Of a DNA stretch of 64,000 nt, positions 25,478 to 34,738 are shown piece after piece. The position numbers and the translations under genes are program-made. The stretch is from JACQAP01 sp035275265 (GTDB lineage Bacteria; Pseudomonadota; Gammaproteobacteria; Burkholderiales; JACQAP01). A model generated the notes under the pieces. It did no database searches, was not told the origin of the DNA, and saw only the letters and a list, made by a program, of their open reading frames with translations. Each line of letters begins with the position of its first letter. The stretch's first letter is position 1. The DNA lies in contig DATENC010000011.1 of the NCBI GenBank assembly GCA_035275265.1, forward strand, positions 372,001-436,000, written 5' to 3'.

Positions 25478-26827
25478 TCACCGAATTCTCGCCACCGCCT
25501 CCTCGACCCGCTGCACCGTCACTACTTCAAGTCCTTCGAGCGGCGTCCTCGGCGCATTTGCCTTGGGGATAATTGCTGTCCTGAATCCCAGCTTGGCGGC
25601 TTCCCGCAATCGTTCCTGGCCTCGCTGCACCGGCCGCACCTCGCCGGCGAGGCCGATCTCTCCGAACGCAACCAGTTTTTCCGGAAGCGGCTTGTTCCGC
25701 AGCGACGACACAATGGCCAGCAGCACCGCCAAATCGGCCGCCGGCTCGTCGATTTTCACACCTCCCACGGCATTGACAAATACGTCCTGGTCGAAAGCCG
25801 CAATCCCCGCGTGCCGGTGCAGCACGGCGAGCAGCATCGCGAGCCGGTTCTGCTCCAGTCCGACGCTAAGTCGCCTCGGGTTCGGCGCGTGCGCTTCGTC
25901 CACCAGCGCCTGCACCTCCACCAGCAGCGGCCGCGTGCCTTCCTGGGTCACCATCACACAGGAACCCGCCACCTGGGCGCCGTGTTGGGACAAGAATAGC
26001 GCCGAGGGGTTGGACACGCCGCGCAGGCCCCGATCGGTCATGGCGAAGACCCCGAGTTCGTTGACCGCGCCGAACCGGTTCTTGGTCGCGCGCACCAGCC
26101 GAAAAGCCGAATGCGTGTCGCCTTCGAAGTACAACACTGCATCCACGATGTGCTCGAGCACGCGCGGTCCAGCGAGCGCCCCTTCCTTGGTGACGTGCCC
26201 GACCAGCAACAGCGTGGCGCCGGAAGTCTTGGCATAGCGGGTCAGTTGCGCGGCACACTCGCGCACCTGGGCAACGCTGCCCGGCGCCGACTGCAGCGCT
26301 TCGGAGTAAATGGTCTGAATCGAGTCGATGACCGCCACATCCGGCTTCTGCGCCGCCAGCACCGACAACACTTTTTCCAGTTGGATTTCGGCCAGCAGAT
26401 TGAGCGTCCCCGCACCGACTGCAAGGCGGTTGGCGCGCAACGCAATCTGCTGGGCCGACTCTTCGCCGCTGACGTACACCGCGTTGCAAGAGCCGCTCAT
26501 AAGCGACAACGCCTGCAGCAGCAGCGTGGATTTGCCGATGCCCGGATCTCCACCCAGCAGCACCACCGCGCCGCGCACCAGGCCACCGCCCAGAACGCGG
26601 TCGAGTTCGCCGATTCCAGTTGGCCGGCGCGATTCCTCCTGCGCCTCGATCTCAGCAAGCTTTTGTAGCTTGCTCGACTGCGCCAGTGCTTGGTAGCGTG
26701 TCGACGTTTTTTCCGCGATGGTTTCCATCAGGGTGTTCCAGGCGCTGCAATGCGGACATTGCCCCTGCCATTTGAGCGTCTGGCCGCCGCATTCGCTGCA
26801 GCTGTATACGGTCTTCGCCTTGGCCAC
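25478..26827 (-). CDS. radA: DNA repair protein RadA
   Basis: About 450 residues, a RecA-like branch-migration ATPase that processes recombination intermediates. It has the zinc finger YSCSECGG...CPHC at residues 10-30, Walker A GGDPGIGKSTLLLQ, Walker B VAVIDSIQT and the RadA-specific KNRFG motif (ATKNRFGAVNELGVF). A C-terminal Lon-protease-like domain (VGGVKIDEPAADLA, FGEIGLAGEVRPV) follows. The start is a GTG, 4 nt after the alr stop, giving MAKAKTVYSCSECGG; an upstream reading from 26878 would overlap alr. Cotranscription with alr is likely. Confidence 0.95.
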   Translation of the reverse strand: MAKAKTVYSCSECGGQTLKWQGQCPHCSAWNTLMETIAEKTSTRYQALAQSSKLQKLAEIEAQEESRRPTGIGELDRVLGGGLVRGAVVLLGGDPGIGKSTLLLQALSLMSGSCNAVYVSGEESAQQIALRANRLAVGAGTLNLLAEIQLEKVLSVLAAQKPDVAVIDSIQTIYSEALQSAPGSVAQVRECAAQLTRYAKTSGATLLLVGHVTKEGALAGPRVLEHIVDAVLYFEGDTHSAFRLVRATKNRFGAVNELGVFAMTDRGLRGVSNPSALFLSQHGAQVAGSCVMVTQEGTRPLLVEVQALVDEAHAPNPRRLSVGLEQNRLAMLLAVLHRHAGIAAFDQDVFVNAVGGVKIDEPAADLAVLLAIVSSLRNKPLPEKLVAFGEIGLAGEVRPVQRGQERLREAAKLGFRTAIIPKANAPRTPLEGLEVVTVQRVEEAVARIR

Positions 26828-26831
26828 CGGC

Positions 26832-27908
26832 TCAGTCCCCCTCGCGATCCGCGACCGGCACACGCCGCGCCAGCGCACAGAGCAGCTCGTAACTTACCGT
26901 CCCGGCCGCTGCCGCCACTTCCTCCACCGGCAGTCCCGCTCCCCACAGCGTCGCGGGGCTGCCGATACCCGCCCGCGGAACGCCACTGAGGTCCACGCAT
27001 AGCATGTCCATCGAAACCCGCCCGACCATCGGCACGCGCACACCGTCGACCAGCACCGGCGTGCCGTTGCTGGCATGACGTGGGTACCCGTCGGCATAGC
27101 CGCAGGCGACCACGCCGATGCGCATTTCGCGGTCGGAGGTGAACTGATTGCCGTAGCCCACGGTGTCTCCGCGCTTGAGGCTCTGAATGCCGATGATCTC
27201 GCTGGTAAGCGACATCGCCGGCCGGAGGCCGATCCGTGCCGCGGAGCGGTCCTCGAACGGACTGGCGCCGTAGAGCATGATGCCCGGACGCACCCAGTCT
27301 CCGCGTGCCTCCGGGAAGCTCAACAACGCCGCTGAATTGGCGAGCGAGCGCGCATATCCCGGGCGCGCCACATGACGCTCAAATTCGAGCATCTGCGACT
27401 TGATTCCGCTGACACCCTCGGCATACGAGAAGTGGGTCGTCAGGACCACTTCACCGACGCACGGCAACGCATGCAGTTGTTCCAGCACGCGGCCGGCGCG
27501 GACGGCGGGAAACCCGAGACGGTTCATACCGGTATTGAGTTTTACGAACACATCGAGCTTCCTGTCGCCTTGCAATTTCCCAAGCAGCGCAATCTGCTCG
27601 TCGTTGTGAATCATTACCGAGAACCCATGGTGGCGGATCACGGGTAGTTCGTCGGCACGGAAGAAACCTTCCAGCAACAGGATGCGCTGGCGATAACCGG
27701 AATCCCGCAGACGTATCGCGTCTTCGAGTTCCAAAAGCGCAAACGCATCGGCCTCCGCAAGCGCGCGTGCAACACGCAGCAAGCCGTGTCCATACGCATT
27801 GGCCTTGACCACCGCCATCACTTTGGCCGAGCCGGCTGAACGCCGGGCGATGGCGAAGTTGCTCCGCAACGCGGCGAGATCGAAGGAGGCCTGGATCGGG
27901 CGGGCCAT
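26832..27908 (-). CDS. alr: Alanine racemase
   Basis: 358 residues. This PLP enzyme makes D-alanine for peptidoglycan. The PLP lysine lies in AVVKANAYGHG (near residue 35) and the catalytic tyrosine of the C-terminal barrel in CGYADGYPRHA. GMNRLGF and the closing RVSMDMLCVDLS are also typical. There is no clear ribosome site before the ATG. It is divergent from lplT with a 197-bp shared promoter region, an arrangement common in betaproteobacteria. Confidence 0.95.
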   Translation of the reverse strand: MARPIQASFDLAALRSNFAIARRSAGSAKVMAVVKANAYGHGLLRVARALAEADAFALLELEDAIRLRDSGYRQRILLLEGFFRADELPVIRHHGFSVMIHNDEQIALLGKLQGDRKLDVFVKLNTGMNRLGFPAVRAGRVLEQLHALPCVGEVVLTTHFSYAEGVSGIKSQMLEFERHVARPGYARSLANSAALLSFPEARGDWVRPGIMLYGASPFEDRSAARIGLRPAMSLTSEIIGIQSLKRGDTVGYGNQFTSDREMRIGVVACGYADGYPRHASNGTPVLVDGVRVPMVGRVSMDMLCVDLSGVPRAGIGSPATLWGAGLPVEEVAAAAGTVSYELLCALARRVPVADREGD

Positions 27909-28105
27909 GGAATTTGTTGTTGTGGGGCGGGAAAAAGAACCGGACTGCCGTTATTCTATGCGCTTCGACGCCGCGATCGAATAAATCGAGCCGGCATCAG
28001 CTTCACGGAATCGCACTACCTTCTATGGTATAAAGCCGCCGGCCTGCCATTACCGGTTACGCTCCGACAGAACCCCGAAAACGCGCACTCTGCCTCCCCG
28101 ACCTC

Positions 28106-29338
28106 ATGAATCGCGGGTTCTACACTATTCTGGCCGCCCAGTTTTTCTCTGCGCTTGCGGACAACGCGCTGTTGTTCGCCGCGATCGCGCTGCTTTCGAC
28201 ACTTCATGCGCCCGCCTGGCACACTCCGCTGCTGCAACAGTTTTTCGTGGTTGCCTATATCGTGCTGGCACCCTTCGTCGGGCCTTTCGCAGATGCGCTC
28301 CCGAAAGGCCGTGTCATGTTTGTTGCCAATGCTGTAAAGCTTGCCGGCTGCGTGGCCATGCTGCTGGGTATGCAGCCGCTGTTCGCCTACGGCATCGTGG
28401 GCGTCGGTGCGGCGATGTACTCGCCGGCAAAATACGGCATCCTCACAGAGTACCTGCCGCATCAGAAGCTGGTGTTTGCCAACGGCTGGATGGAGGGCTT
28501 GACCGTTGCAGCCATCATTCTCGGCGCAATCCTCGGCGGCCTCATGCTTGGCCCGGAGTTCGCCAAATATATGCTCGAGCACGGAGAGTTCCCGGGCGTG
28601 GATCTGTGGATAGACACCGTGCCCGAGGTCGCCATCGTTTGCATTCTGACGTTCTATTTCGTGGCGGCGATCATCAATCTCTACATACCCAAGGTTGCGA
28701 TCGATCACCGGTTGCCCAGACGCAACCCGTTGTTCATCCTGCAGGACTTCTGGCACAGCCTCAGACTTTTGTGGCGCGATCCGCTGGGCCAGGTGTCGCT
28801 TGCGGTGACGACGCTGTTCTGGGGCGCAGGGGCCACATTGCGCCTGATGGTGCTCAGCTGGGCCGCGCTGACCTTGAATTTCGACCTCGAGAGAGCCACG
28901 CAGCTTACCGCGGTCGTCGCCGTCGGCATCGCTCTCGGGTCGATACTCGCTGCCAAATACGTCAAGCTGCCACGGGCGGTGCGGGTGCTGCCGGTGGGGA
29001 TCGCAATGGGTTTGGTGGTGGTCTCGATGATATTCGTCACCGACTGGCGGGTGGCGATCGGTTTATTGGTGTTGGTCGGCGCGATGGGCGGTTATTTCGT
29101 CGTTCCGATGAACGCGCTGTTGCAACACCGCGGGCACCTGTTGATGGGTGCGGGACACTCGATCGCGGTGCAGAATTTCAATGAGAATCTGTCGATCCTG
29201 GTGTTGCTCGGCGCCTATGCCCTGATGATCAAAGCGGAACTGTCGATGAACTCGATCATCGTGGCGTTCGGCGTGTTTATCGCGGTAACCATGGCATGGA
29301 TAACAGTCATGCACTGGCACGATCAGGACCAGGGGTAA
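28106..29338 (+). CDS. lplT: Lysophospholipid transporter LplT (MFS)
   Basis: 410 residues with about 12 membrane helices. LplT flips lysophospholipids across the inner membrane for re-acylation. The N-terminus GFYTILAAQFFSALADNALLFAAIALL, ALPKGRVMFVANAVKLAGC and SPAKYGILTEYLPHQKLVFANGWMEG are diagnostic of the family. E. coli couples lplT to aas; no acyltransferase gene is adjacent here. A TATGGTATAA sequence at 28024-28033 could be an extended -10 element for this gene. Confidence 0.92.
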   Translation: MNRGFYTILAAQFFSALADNALLFAAIALLSTLHAPAWHTPLLQQFFVVAYIVLAPFVGPFADALPKGRVMFVANAVKLAGCVAMLLGMQPLFAYGIVGVGAAMYSPAKYGILTEYLPHQKLVFANGWMEGLTVAAIILGAILGGLMLGPEFAKYMLEHGEFPGVDLWIDTVPEVAIVCILTFYFVAAIINLYIPKVAIDHRLPRRNPLFILQDFWHSLRLLWRDPLGQVSLAVTTLFWGAGATLRLMVLSWAALTLNFDLERATQLTAVVAVGIALGSILAAKYVKLPRAVRVLPVGIAMGLVVVSMIFVTDWRVAIGLLVLVGAMGGYFVVPMNALLQHRGHLLMGAGHSIAVQNFNENLSILVLLGAYALMIKAELSMNSIIVAFGVFIAVTMAWITVMHWHDQDQG

Positions 29339-29385
29339 GGGGTGGAGGATGGGTTGGCTCCGGGCGGCTGGTTCCTTCCCTGAAG

Positions 29386-29883
29386 TTAAAGCACGACCGG
29401 CCGGTCGGGCAATTCGTTAGGTCCGGGGGCCTGCCCGGGAAAATAGGTTTCAAGGTAACGCGAAACGCGCGCAATACCGGCGAACACGCCCACGTCGAAG
29501 CGGCCTTTTCGAAACGCTGCTTCCATTTCGCGGCAGACCTCTTCCCAGGCGTGGCTGCCGACTCTTTCGTTAATGCCGCGGTCGGCGACGATCTCCACGT
29601 CACGATCGGCGAGCAACAGGTAAATCAGCACGCCGTTATTGTGCTCGGTATCCCAGACTCGCAACGCCGCAAACACTTCGATGGCACGCTCACGCGCCGA
29701 TTCGCCGCGCAGCAGGGCATGCAGATCGAGCGCGTTTTCCACGGCGAAACGGATTTGCCCGGAATGGCGTGACTCCGCCTCTGCAATGACACGTTCGATT
29801 TGCCGCAGTGTTCCACGCGGCAACACCTGGCTAGCCCGCCACTGCGGCATCGTCAGGTGACGCAACAGGCGCGCAAGCTTCAT
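29386..29883 (-). CDS. TPM domain protein
   Basis: 165 residues with a TPM (TLP18.3/Psb32/MOLO-1) domain. No signal peptide is obvious, so it may be cytoplasmic or membrane-associated. Recognisable parts are VIAEAESRHSGQIRFAVE, VWDTEHNNGVLIYLLLADR, VEIVADRGINERVG and WEEVCREMEAAFRKGRF. The start codon follows directly after the stop of the next TPM gene (TAAATG). Function in bacteria is unsettled; together with LemA and a second TPM protein it forms a conserved envelope trio. Confidence 0.85.
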   Translation of the reverse strand: MKLARLLRHLTMPQWRASQVLPRGTLRQIERVIAEAESRHSGQIRFAVENALDLHALLRGESARERAIEVFAALRVWDTEHNNGVLIYLLLADRDVEIVADRGINERVGSHAWEEVCREMEAAFRKGRFDVGVFAGIARVSRYLETYFPGQAPGPNELPDRPVVL

Positions 29884-30738
29884 TTACCAGCGCCCCGAAG
29901 CACCACCGCCCCCAAACCCGCCGCCACCCCCACTGAATCCACCACCGCCGAAACCACCACTGCCGAAGCCGCCACTTCCCGTCCCGCCGCCCCATCCCCC
30001 GCGATGGCCGCCGCCGGCCAGCGTAAATATGAAGCCGACAATGCCCACCAGCATCGCGATCATCACCGGGGCGACGATCAGCCACGCGAGCAAGCCGGTA
30101 CCGAGTCCGACGATTGCCGCGGCAGGCAACCGTCCGAAAAGCGCTCGCAACAAGCCGCCGACCGCGATCACGATCACCATGAACAGAACGAAATAGGTCT
30201 CGATCGAGCGCGGATCGTTGCCACGGCCGGTCTCCTGCTGCGGAGCAGGTAGCGGCTCGCCGTCGATGACCCGCATGAGGCGATCCAGTCCTGAACGCAG
30301 GCCGCCATAAAAGTCACCCCTGCGAAACCCTGGGATGAATTCTTCCTCGATCAGACGTTTTGCGACGGCATCCGATACCGCACCTTCCAACCCATAACCG
30401 ACTTCGATGCGCATTGCCTGGTCGCTTCTGGCGATGACCAGGACGATGCCGTCGTCCACGCCCTTGCGGCCGATCTTCCAGGCCTCTGCCACACGGATGG
30501 CGAAAGATTCGATCGGCTCCGGGAAAGTCGATCCGGTGATAAGTACCACGATCTGGCTACCCTTGCGTTTCTCGAATCCTTCCAGGCTCGCTTCCAATTC
30601 GCGCTTCTGTTCGACGGTCAGCGTGCCGTTAAGGTCCACGACGCGCCCTGTCAAAGGGGGAATCGGCGCATCCTCCGCCGCTATACCAAAGGCGAACAGC
30701 AGCGCGAACGCCGCAGCGGCGCGCATGAGCAGCATCAT
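29884..30738 (-). CDS. Secreted TPM domain protein with glycine-rich tail (YgcG family)
   Basis: 284 residues: signal peptide (AAAAFALLFAFGIAAEDAP), TPM domain (LTGRVVDLNGTLTVEQKREL, GSQIVVLITGSTFPEPIE, IGRKGVDDGIVLVIARSDQ, MRIEVGYGLEGAVSDA), then two membrane helices. The tail is almost entirely Gly with Ser and Phe and ends GGGGASGRW. The orientation puts the TPM domain in the periplasm. The start lies 2 nt after the lemA stop with AAGG overlapping it. Such YgcG proteins nearly always sit next to lemA. Confidence 0.88.
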   Translation of the reverse strand: MMLLMRAAAAFALLFAFGIAAEDAPIPPLTGRVVDLNGTLTVEQKRELEASLEGFEKRKGSQIVVLITGSTFPEPIESFAIRVAEAWKIGRKGVDDGIVLVIARSDQAMRIEVGYGLEGAVSDAVAKRLIEEEFIPGFRRGDFYGGLRSGLDRLMRVIDGEPLPAPQQETGRGNDPRSIETYFVLFMVIVIAVGGLLRALFGRLPAAAIVGLGTGLLAWLIVAPVMIAMLVGIVGFIFTLAGGGHRGGWGGGTGSGGFGSGGFGGGGFSGGGGGFGGGGASGRW

Positions 30739-30742
30739 GGCC

Positions 30743-31357
30743 TTACTTGTTCTGTGCCGGCTCGGGCTTGGAAAAATCGACGCTCGGGGGTTTGGCGATC
30801 GCCGCTTCGTTTTCGACCGTGAATGTAGGCTTGACCTTGTGGCCGAACAGCATCGCCGTCAGGTTGGTGGGGAAGGAACGCACGGTGACGTTATAGTCCT
30901 GCACCCCGCGAATGTAACGCTGGCGCGCCACCGCAATACGGTTCTCGGTACCTTCAAGTTGCGCCTGCAGGTCGCGGAAAAGGGCATCGGATTTCAGTTG
31001 CGGATAGTTTTCGACAACCAACAAGAGCCGCGACAGCGCCGAAGTCATCTCACCTTGCGCGGCGATGAACTTGGAGAAAGCTTCCGGATCGTTGACCAGT
31101 TCCGGCGTAGCCTGAATGCTGCCAACACGCGCCCGGGCATTGGTCACGCCCAGCAGCACGTCCTTCTCCTGGGCGGCGAAACCCTTCACTGTATTCACCA
31201 GATTCGGCACCAGATCGGCGCGGCGCTGGTACTGATTGACAACTTCCGCCCACGCCGCCTTGACCTGCTCGTCCCGGGTCTGCAGCGTGTTGTAGCCGCA
31301 GCTGGCGAGGCCGAACGAAATGACCAGCACGAACAGCGGGGCAAAGATGCGTTTCAT
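30743..31357 (-). CDS. lemA: LemA family lipoprotein
   Basis: 204 residues. Signal with lipobox SFGLASC places the mature protein on a membrane; the rest is the helical LemA fold (NTLQTRDEQVKAAWAEVVNQ, YQRRADLVPNLVNTVKGFA, VENYPQLKSDALFRDLQAQLEGTENRI split across the domain). GGGAG precedes the ATG by 7 nt. It is the first gene of the lemA-TPM-TPM operon. Function is poorly defined; a role in envelope or membrane-protein assembly is the usual proposal. Confidence 0.92.
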   Translation of the reverse strand: MKRIFAPLFVLVISFGLASCGYNTLQTRDEQVKAAWAEVVNQYQRRADLVPNLVNTVKGFAAQEKDVLLGVTNARARVGSIQATPELVNDPEAFSKFIAAQGEMTSALSRLLLVVENYPQLKSDALFRDLQAQLEGTENRIAVARQRYIRGVQDYNVTVRSFPTNLTAMLFGHKVKPTFTVENEAAIAKPPSVDFSKPEPAQNK

Positions 31358-31384
31358 TGAATTCTCCCGGTTAGAGACAAGCGA

Positions 31385-32140
31385 TCAATTGGGGGTGCTG
31401 GCGCCATGTTTCAACGCTTTCATAGTGTCCACCGCGAGGCATAGGTCTTCCCAAGCCTTGGCCTTGTCGGTGAGGTTGCGCAGCAGGTAGGCCGGATGGT
31501 ACGTGACAATCAAAGGCGTGCCGCGATAGGCGTGCGTGCGGCCACGCAGGCTTGCGATTGTTGCTTCGGCCCCCAGCAGGTTCTGCGCCGACACCTTTCC
31601 AAGCGCGATAATCAGCCTCGGCTGAATAAGCCCGATCTGACGCGCGAGGTAGGGCTCGCAAGCGTCGGCCTCGGCGGGTTCGGGGTTGCGATTGCCCGGC
31701 GGCCGGCACTTCACAATATTGGCAATGTAGACGTTTTCGCCGCGCTTCAATCCGATCGCGGCAAGCATGTTGTCCAGCAGACGGCCGGCTTGGCCGACGA
31801 ACGGCTCCCCGCGCGCATCCTCTTCGGCACCGGGGCCCTCGCCGACGAACAGCCATTCGGCATGCTCGTCGCCTACCCCGAACACTGCCTGGTGCCGCTG
31901 CTTGTGCAGAACGCACGAGGTGCAGGAGGCCACCGTCGACCTGAGTTGTTGCCAGTTCATCGACCCGATCTGCCCGCCGCAGTTGTCCGCGGGAAGCGCC
32001 TTCGCCCTTGGCAGCGAGGACAAATCCTGGGTCACCGCGAATTGAACTGAGTCCGCCTCAGGTGCAGTAACCGCTGCGCGTCTGCGCACCCATAAGGGCG
32101 TGAGCCCGAGTTCGGTGAGGACCAGCGCGCGGCGGCTCAC
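31385..32140 (-). CDS. Uracil-DNA glycosylase, family 4 (Fe-S type)
   Basis: 251 residues. It removes uracil from DNA. Motif A is GEGPGAEEDARGEPFVGQAG and the second motif is YHPAYLLR near the C-terminus. The cluster cysteines are in CTSCVLHKQR and VKCRPPGNRNP, plus CEPYLARQ, which fits a 4Fe-4S cluster. An N-terminal extension (about 70 residues, Ala/Arg-rich) precedes the fold, as in many betaproteobacterial forms. GTG start overlaps the rimI stop (GTGA). Third gene of tsaB-rimI-udg. Confidence 0.92.
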   Translation of the reverse strand: MSRRALVLTELGLTPLWVRRRAAVTAPEADSVQFAVTQDLSSLPRAKALPADNCGGQIGSMNWQQLRSTVASCTSCVLHKQRHQAVFGVGDEHAEWLFVGEGPGAEEDARGEPFVGQAGRLLDNMLAAIGLKRGENVYIANIVKCRPPGNRNPEPAEADACEPYLARQIGLIQPRLIIALGKVSAQNLLGAEATIASLRGRTHAYRGTPLIVTYHPAYLLRNLTDKAKAWEDLCLAVDTMKALKHGASTPN

Positions 32141-32598
32141 AACATCAGGCCCATGAGGATGGCATCCTCGCGCCCGCCGGCACCCGGGTAATAGCCGCGG
32201 CGAACGCAGATGTCACGGAAACCTGATTCCGCGTACAGCCGCCGCGCCGACGTATTGGAAGGCCGCACTTCCAGGAAGATCTGCAGTGCGTTGCTGTCGC
32301 GGCAAATGCGCACGAAATGCTCCAGCAGCGAGCGGCCCAATCCGCGTCCTTGCCACTCCGCCGCGACGCTAAGATTGAGCAGATGCGCCTCCCTGACGCC
32401 GATCATCAGCACTCCGTAGCCGACCACAACTCCACCACAATCGATCACCCAGCAGCTGTAGCCGACTCGCATTGAGTCGTCGAAATTTCCGCGCGTCCAC
32501 GGATGCGCATAAATCACCGGTTCGATCTCCATGATCCGATCGAGATCTGCGGCACGCATCGAACGCAGTTTGGGCAGGCTGTCGAGCTGGGCACTCAT
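32137..32598 (-). CDS. rimI: Ribosomal protein S18-alanine N-acetyltransferase
   Basis: 153 residues of the GNAT fold. It transfers acetyl from acetyl-CoA to a protein N-terminus, classically S18. The acetyl-CoA loop is VAAEWQGRGLGRSLLEHF; LEVRPSNTSARRLYAESGF and the RRGYYPG segment are RimI signatures. Both junctions are 4-bp overlaps (ATGA with tsaB, GTGA with the glycosylase), so the three genes are translated as a coupled set. Confidence 0.93.
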   Translation of the reverse strand: MSAQLDSLPKLRSMRAADLDRIMEIEPVIYAHPWTRGNFDDSMRVGYSCWVIDCGGVVVGYGVLMIGVREAHLLNLSVAAEWQGRGLGRSLLEHFVRICRDSNALQIFLEVRPSNTSARRLYAESGFRDICVRRGYYPGAGGREDAILMGLML

Positions 32599-33269
32599 CG
32601 TTGTTCGTGCATTTTACGGGCGACCTTGTCGCGCACATAGAGCGGCAGCGCCTGCTCCGCCGGAACGCCGTGGCCGGCTGCAAATACCGGCAGGGCCAGT
32701 TGCGCGATGTGCCGTGCATGAGGAAAGGCCCGCGATTGTACGCTGGCGAGTTGGCCGCGATAGCGCGTCGCCAGGGCATCACCGTACACTTCGAAAGCGC
32801 TTCCGCAACCCACCCAGTTCGCGCCTTCCAGTGCCGGCGCCGCGTCGGTCTTGCATACGTTGGGCATCACCGTTTCGCTCCACCCGGCGCCATTGCGCTG
32901 GTAGGCCGCGTGGTAAATCTCGCCCATGCGCGCGTCGAGACAGGTCACGACCCTCGGTGCGCCGGCGGCCTCCGCCAGCGCCAGCAACGTTCCAACCGGC
33001 ACAACCGGAACGCCGGTGCCGAACGCCAACCCTTGCGCGACCCCGCAGGCTATGCGCAGTCCGGTGAACGAACCTGGTCCGGCGCCGAATGCAATGCCGT
33101 GGAGGTGCGCCAGCTCCAGACTTGATGCGGCCAACAGCGCGTCAATCATTGCCAGAATCAGTTCGGAGTGCCTCTGACCGGCGAGGACTTCGCGGAACGT
33201 TAGTTTTCCGTCGAGCAGCAGCGCGACCGAGCAGTGTTCCGTCGAAGTGTCGAGGGCAAGGATGTTCAA
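32595..33269 (-). CDS. tsaB: tRNA threonylcarbamoyladenosine biosynthesis protein TsaB
   Basis: 224 residues. TsaB is the inactive ASKHA partner that scaffolds TsaD/TsaE in making t6A37 of tRNA. Signature: NILALDTSTEHCSVAL, GQRHSELILAMID and GIAFGAGPGSFTGLRIACG. The start is a TTG giving MNILALDTST, with no strong ribosome site. The upstream 179 bp are shared with the divergent transport operon. Confidence 0.93.
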   Translation of the reverse strand: MNILALDTSTEHCSVALLLDGKLTFREVLAGQRHSELILAMIDALLAASSLELAHLHGIAFGAGPGSFTGLRIACGVAQGLAFGTGVPVVPVGTLLALAEAAGAPRVVTCLDARMGEIYHAAYQRNGAGWSETVMPNVCKTDAAPALEGANWVGCGSAFEVYGDALATRYRGQLASVQSRAFPHARHIAQLALPVFAAGHGVPAEQALPLYVRDKVARKMHEQR

Positions 33270-33350
33270 AGAGTTCTATCGGCAAATGCCAAAGCAAAAT
33301 CAGCGAGCCACGCGGATTCTAGCTGAACCGAATCGCGGTAAGTTAGTTGT

Positions 33351-33356
33351 TATAAT
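33351..33356 (+). promoter_or_regulatory. Consensus -10 box for the transport/catabolic operon
   Basis: A perfect TATAAT lies 92 bp before the first gene of the operon. I do not see a good -35 box at 16-18 bp, which suggests help from an activator. Confidence 0.45.
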
Positions 33357-33448
33357 CGGAGCCTGTCAGCTGCGGCGGGCTCACGACCGTTTTGGGCGGA
33401 GGGCGGCGACCGCGCCGTCAAAAACAAGACCCATCCGGAGGACCAACA

Positions 33449-34732
33449 ATGAATCGCTTCCTGCGCAGCGGCGGCGCAACTTCCGCACTTTTCGCACTCG
33501 CGCTTGTTTGTAGTCCGTTCGCCTCGGCGCAAGCTCCGCTCCGAATCGGCGTCATCACCTTCCTTTCCGGACCCGCTGCCGGCCCCTTCGGAGTTCCGGC
33601 CAAGAATGCCTCGGACCTCGTGACCGACGCGCTCAATAGGGGTGGGCAGATTCCGGGCTTTGAAAAGAAAGGCTTCGGCGGACGTCCCATCGAAGTGGTG
33701 TACGTCGATGAAGCCGGCGGCCCGACCAAGGTCGTCACCGAATACCGCAACCTGGTCGAGCGCCAGAACGTGGACCTGGTGATCGGCGTGATCTCCTCCG
33801 GCGACTGCCTGGCGGTGGCCCCTGTGGCCGAGGAGATGAAGAAACTCACAATCCTGTTCGACTGCGCCACCAACCGCATCTTCGAGGAGGGCAGCTACAA
33901 GTACGTGTTCCGCACCACCACGATGGCCACTCAGGAAAATGTGGCGGCAGCGCGCTACATCGCGGAGAACTATCCCGACCTCAAGACGTTCTCCGGCATC
34001 AACCCGAATTACGCCTGGGGCCAGGACGCCTGGTCAGATTTCACCGAGGCAATGAAGATAATCAAGCCGCAAGCGCAGATCGGCACCATCGTCTGGCCCA
34101 AGCTAGGCGCGGGTCAGTACGGCACCGAGATCTCCGCGGTACTGGGCAGCGGCGGCGAGATCGTGCACAACGGGCTGTGGGGCGGCGACCTCGAGGCCTA
34201 CATACTGCAGGCTGCGCCGCGCGGCCTGCTGGCAAAGATGCCCAATATCATTATGACCGGCGAGACGGTGATCGACCGCATGGGTGCGCAACTTGCCGAT
34301 GGCACCATCCTCGGCGCGCGCGGCCCGAACGGCCCGTTCGCCCCGTCCACCACGCTCAACAAGTGGTTCCAGAAAGCGTTCAAGGAGCGTTTCGGTGTCG
34401 CTCCAGTCTATGCTTCGTATCACATGACGACTGCGTTCCTGGGCGCCAAGGCCGCATATGAAAAAGCTCAAGCCGCAAACAAGGTGCAGGACCCTTCCAT
34501 CGATCAAATCATCGGAGCTTTCGAATACCTGAAGTTCGAATCGGTCGCCGGCACGGTGGACATGTCGCTCGGCAAGGGGCATCAGGCGGTGCAGCACGTG
34601 CCCTACGGGACAGTAAAGAAGGTCGACGGCAAGATCACGCTTACCAACATCAAATACTACCCCCCGGAGCAGATCAGCCCGCCGGACGGAATGAAGAGCA
34701 TCGACTGGATCCGCTCCGGTTTCAAACGTTAG
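33449..34732 (+). CDS. Branched-chain-type ABC transporter substrate-binding protein (first of two)
   Basis: About 427 residues of the LivK/type I periplasmic binding family. The Sec signal peptide is FALALVCSPFASAQA. The mature protein starts PLRIGVITFLSGPAAGPFG and has VIGVISSGDCLAVAPVAEEM in the hinge region. The start at 33449 follows GGAGG at 6 nt; the upstream reading has no support. It delivers a ligand to the LivH/LivMGF transporter encoded downstream. It is not a close sequence match to the second binding protein at 35873, so they likely recognise different ligands. Ligand unknown; such proteins often bind carboxylates rather than amino acids. Confidence 0.88.
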   Translation: MNRFLRSGGATSALFALALVCSPFASAQAPLRIGVITFLSGPAAGPFGVPAKNASDLVTDALNRGGQIPGFEKKGFGGRPIEVVYVDEAGGPTKVVTEYRNLVERQNVDLVIGVISSGDCLAVAPVAEEMKKLTILFDCATNRIFEEGSYKYVFRTTTMATQENVAAARYIAENYPDLKTFSGINPNYAWGQDAWSDFTEAMKIIKPQAQIGTIVWPKLGAGQYGTEISAVLGSGGEIVHNGLWGGDLEAYILQAAPRGLLAKMPNIIMTGETVIDRMGAQLADGTILGARGPNGPFAPSTTLNKWFQKAFKERFGVAPVYASYHMTTAFLGAKAAYEKAQAANKVQDPSIDQIIGAFEYLKFESVAGTVDMSLGKGHQAVQHVPYGTVKKVDGKITLTNIKYYPPEQISPPDGMKSIDWIRSGFKR

Positions 34733-34738
34733 AAGCGA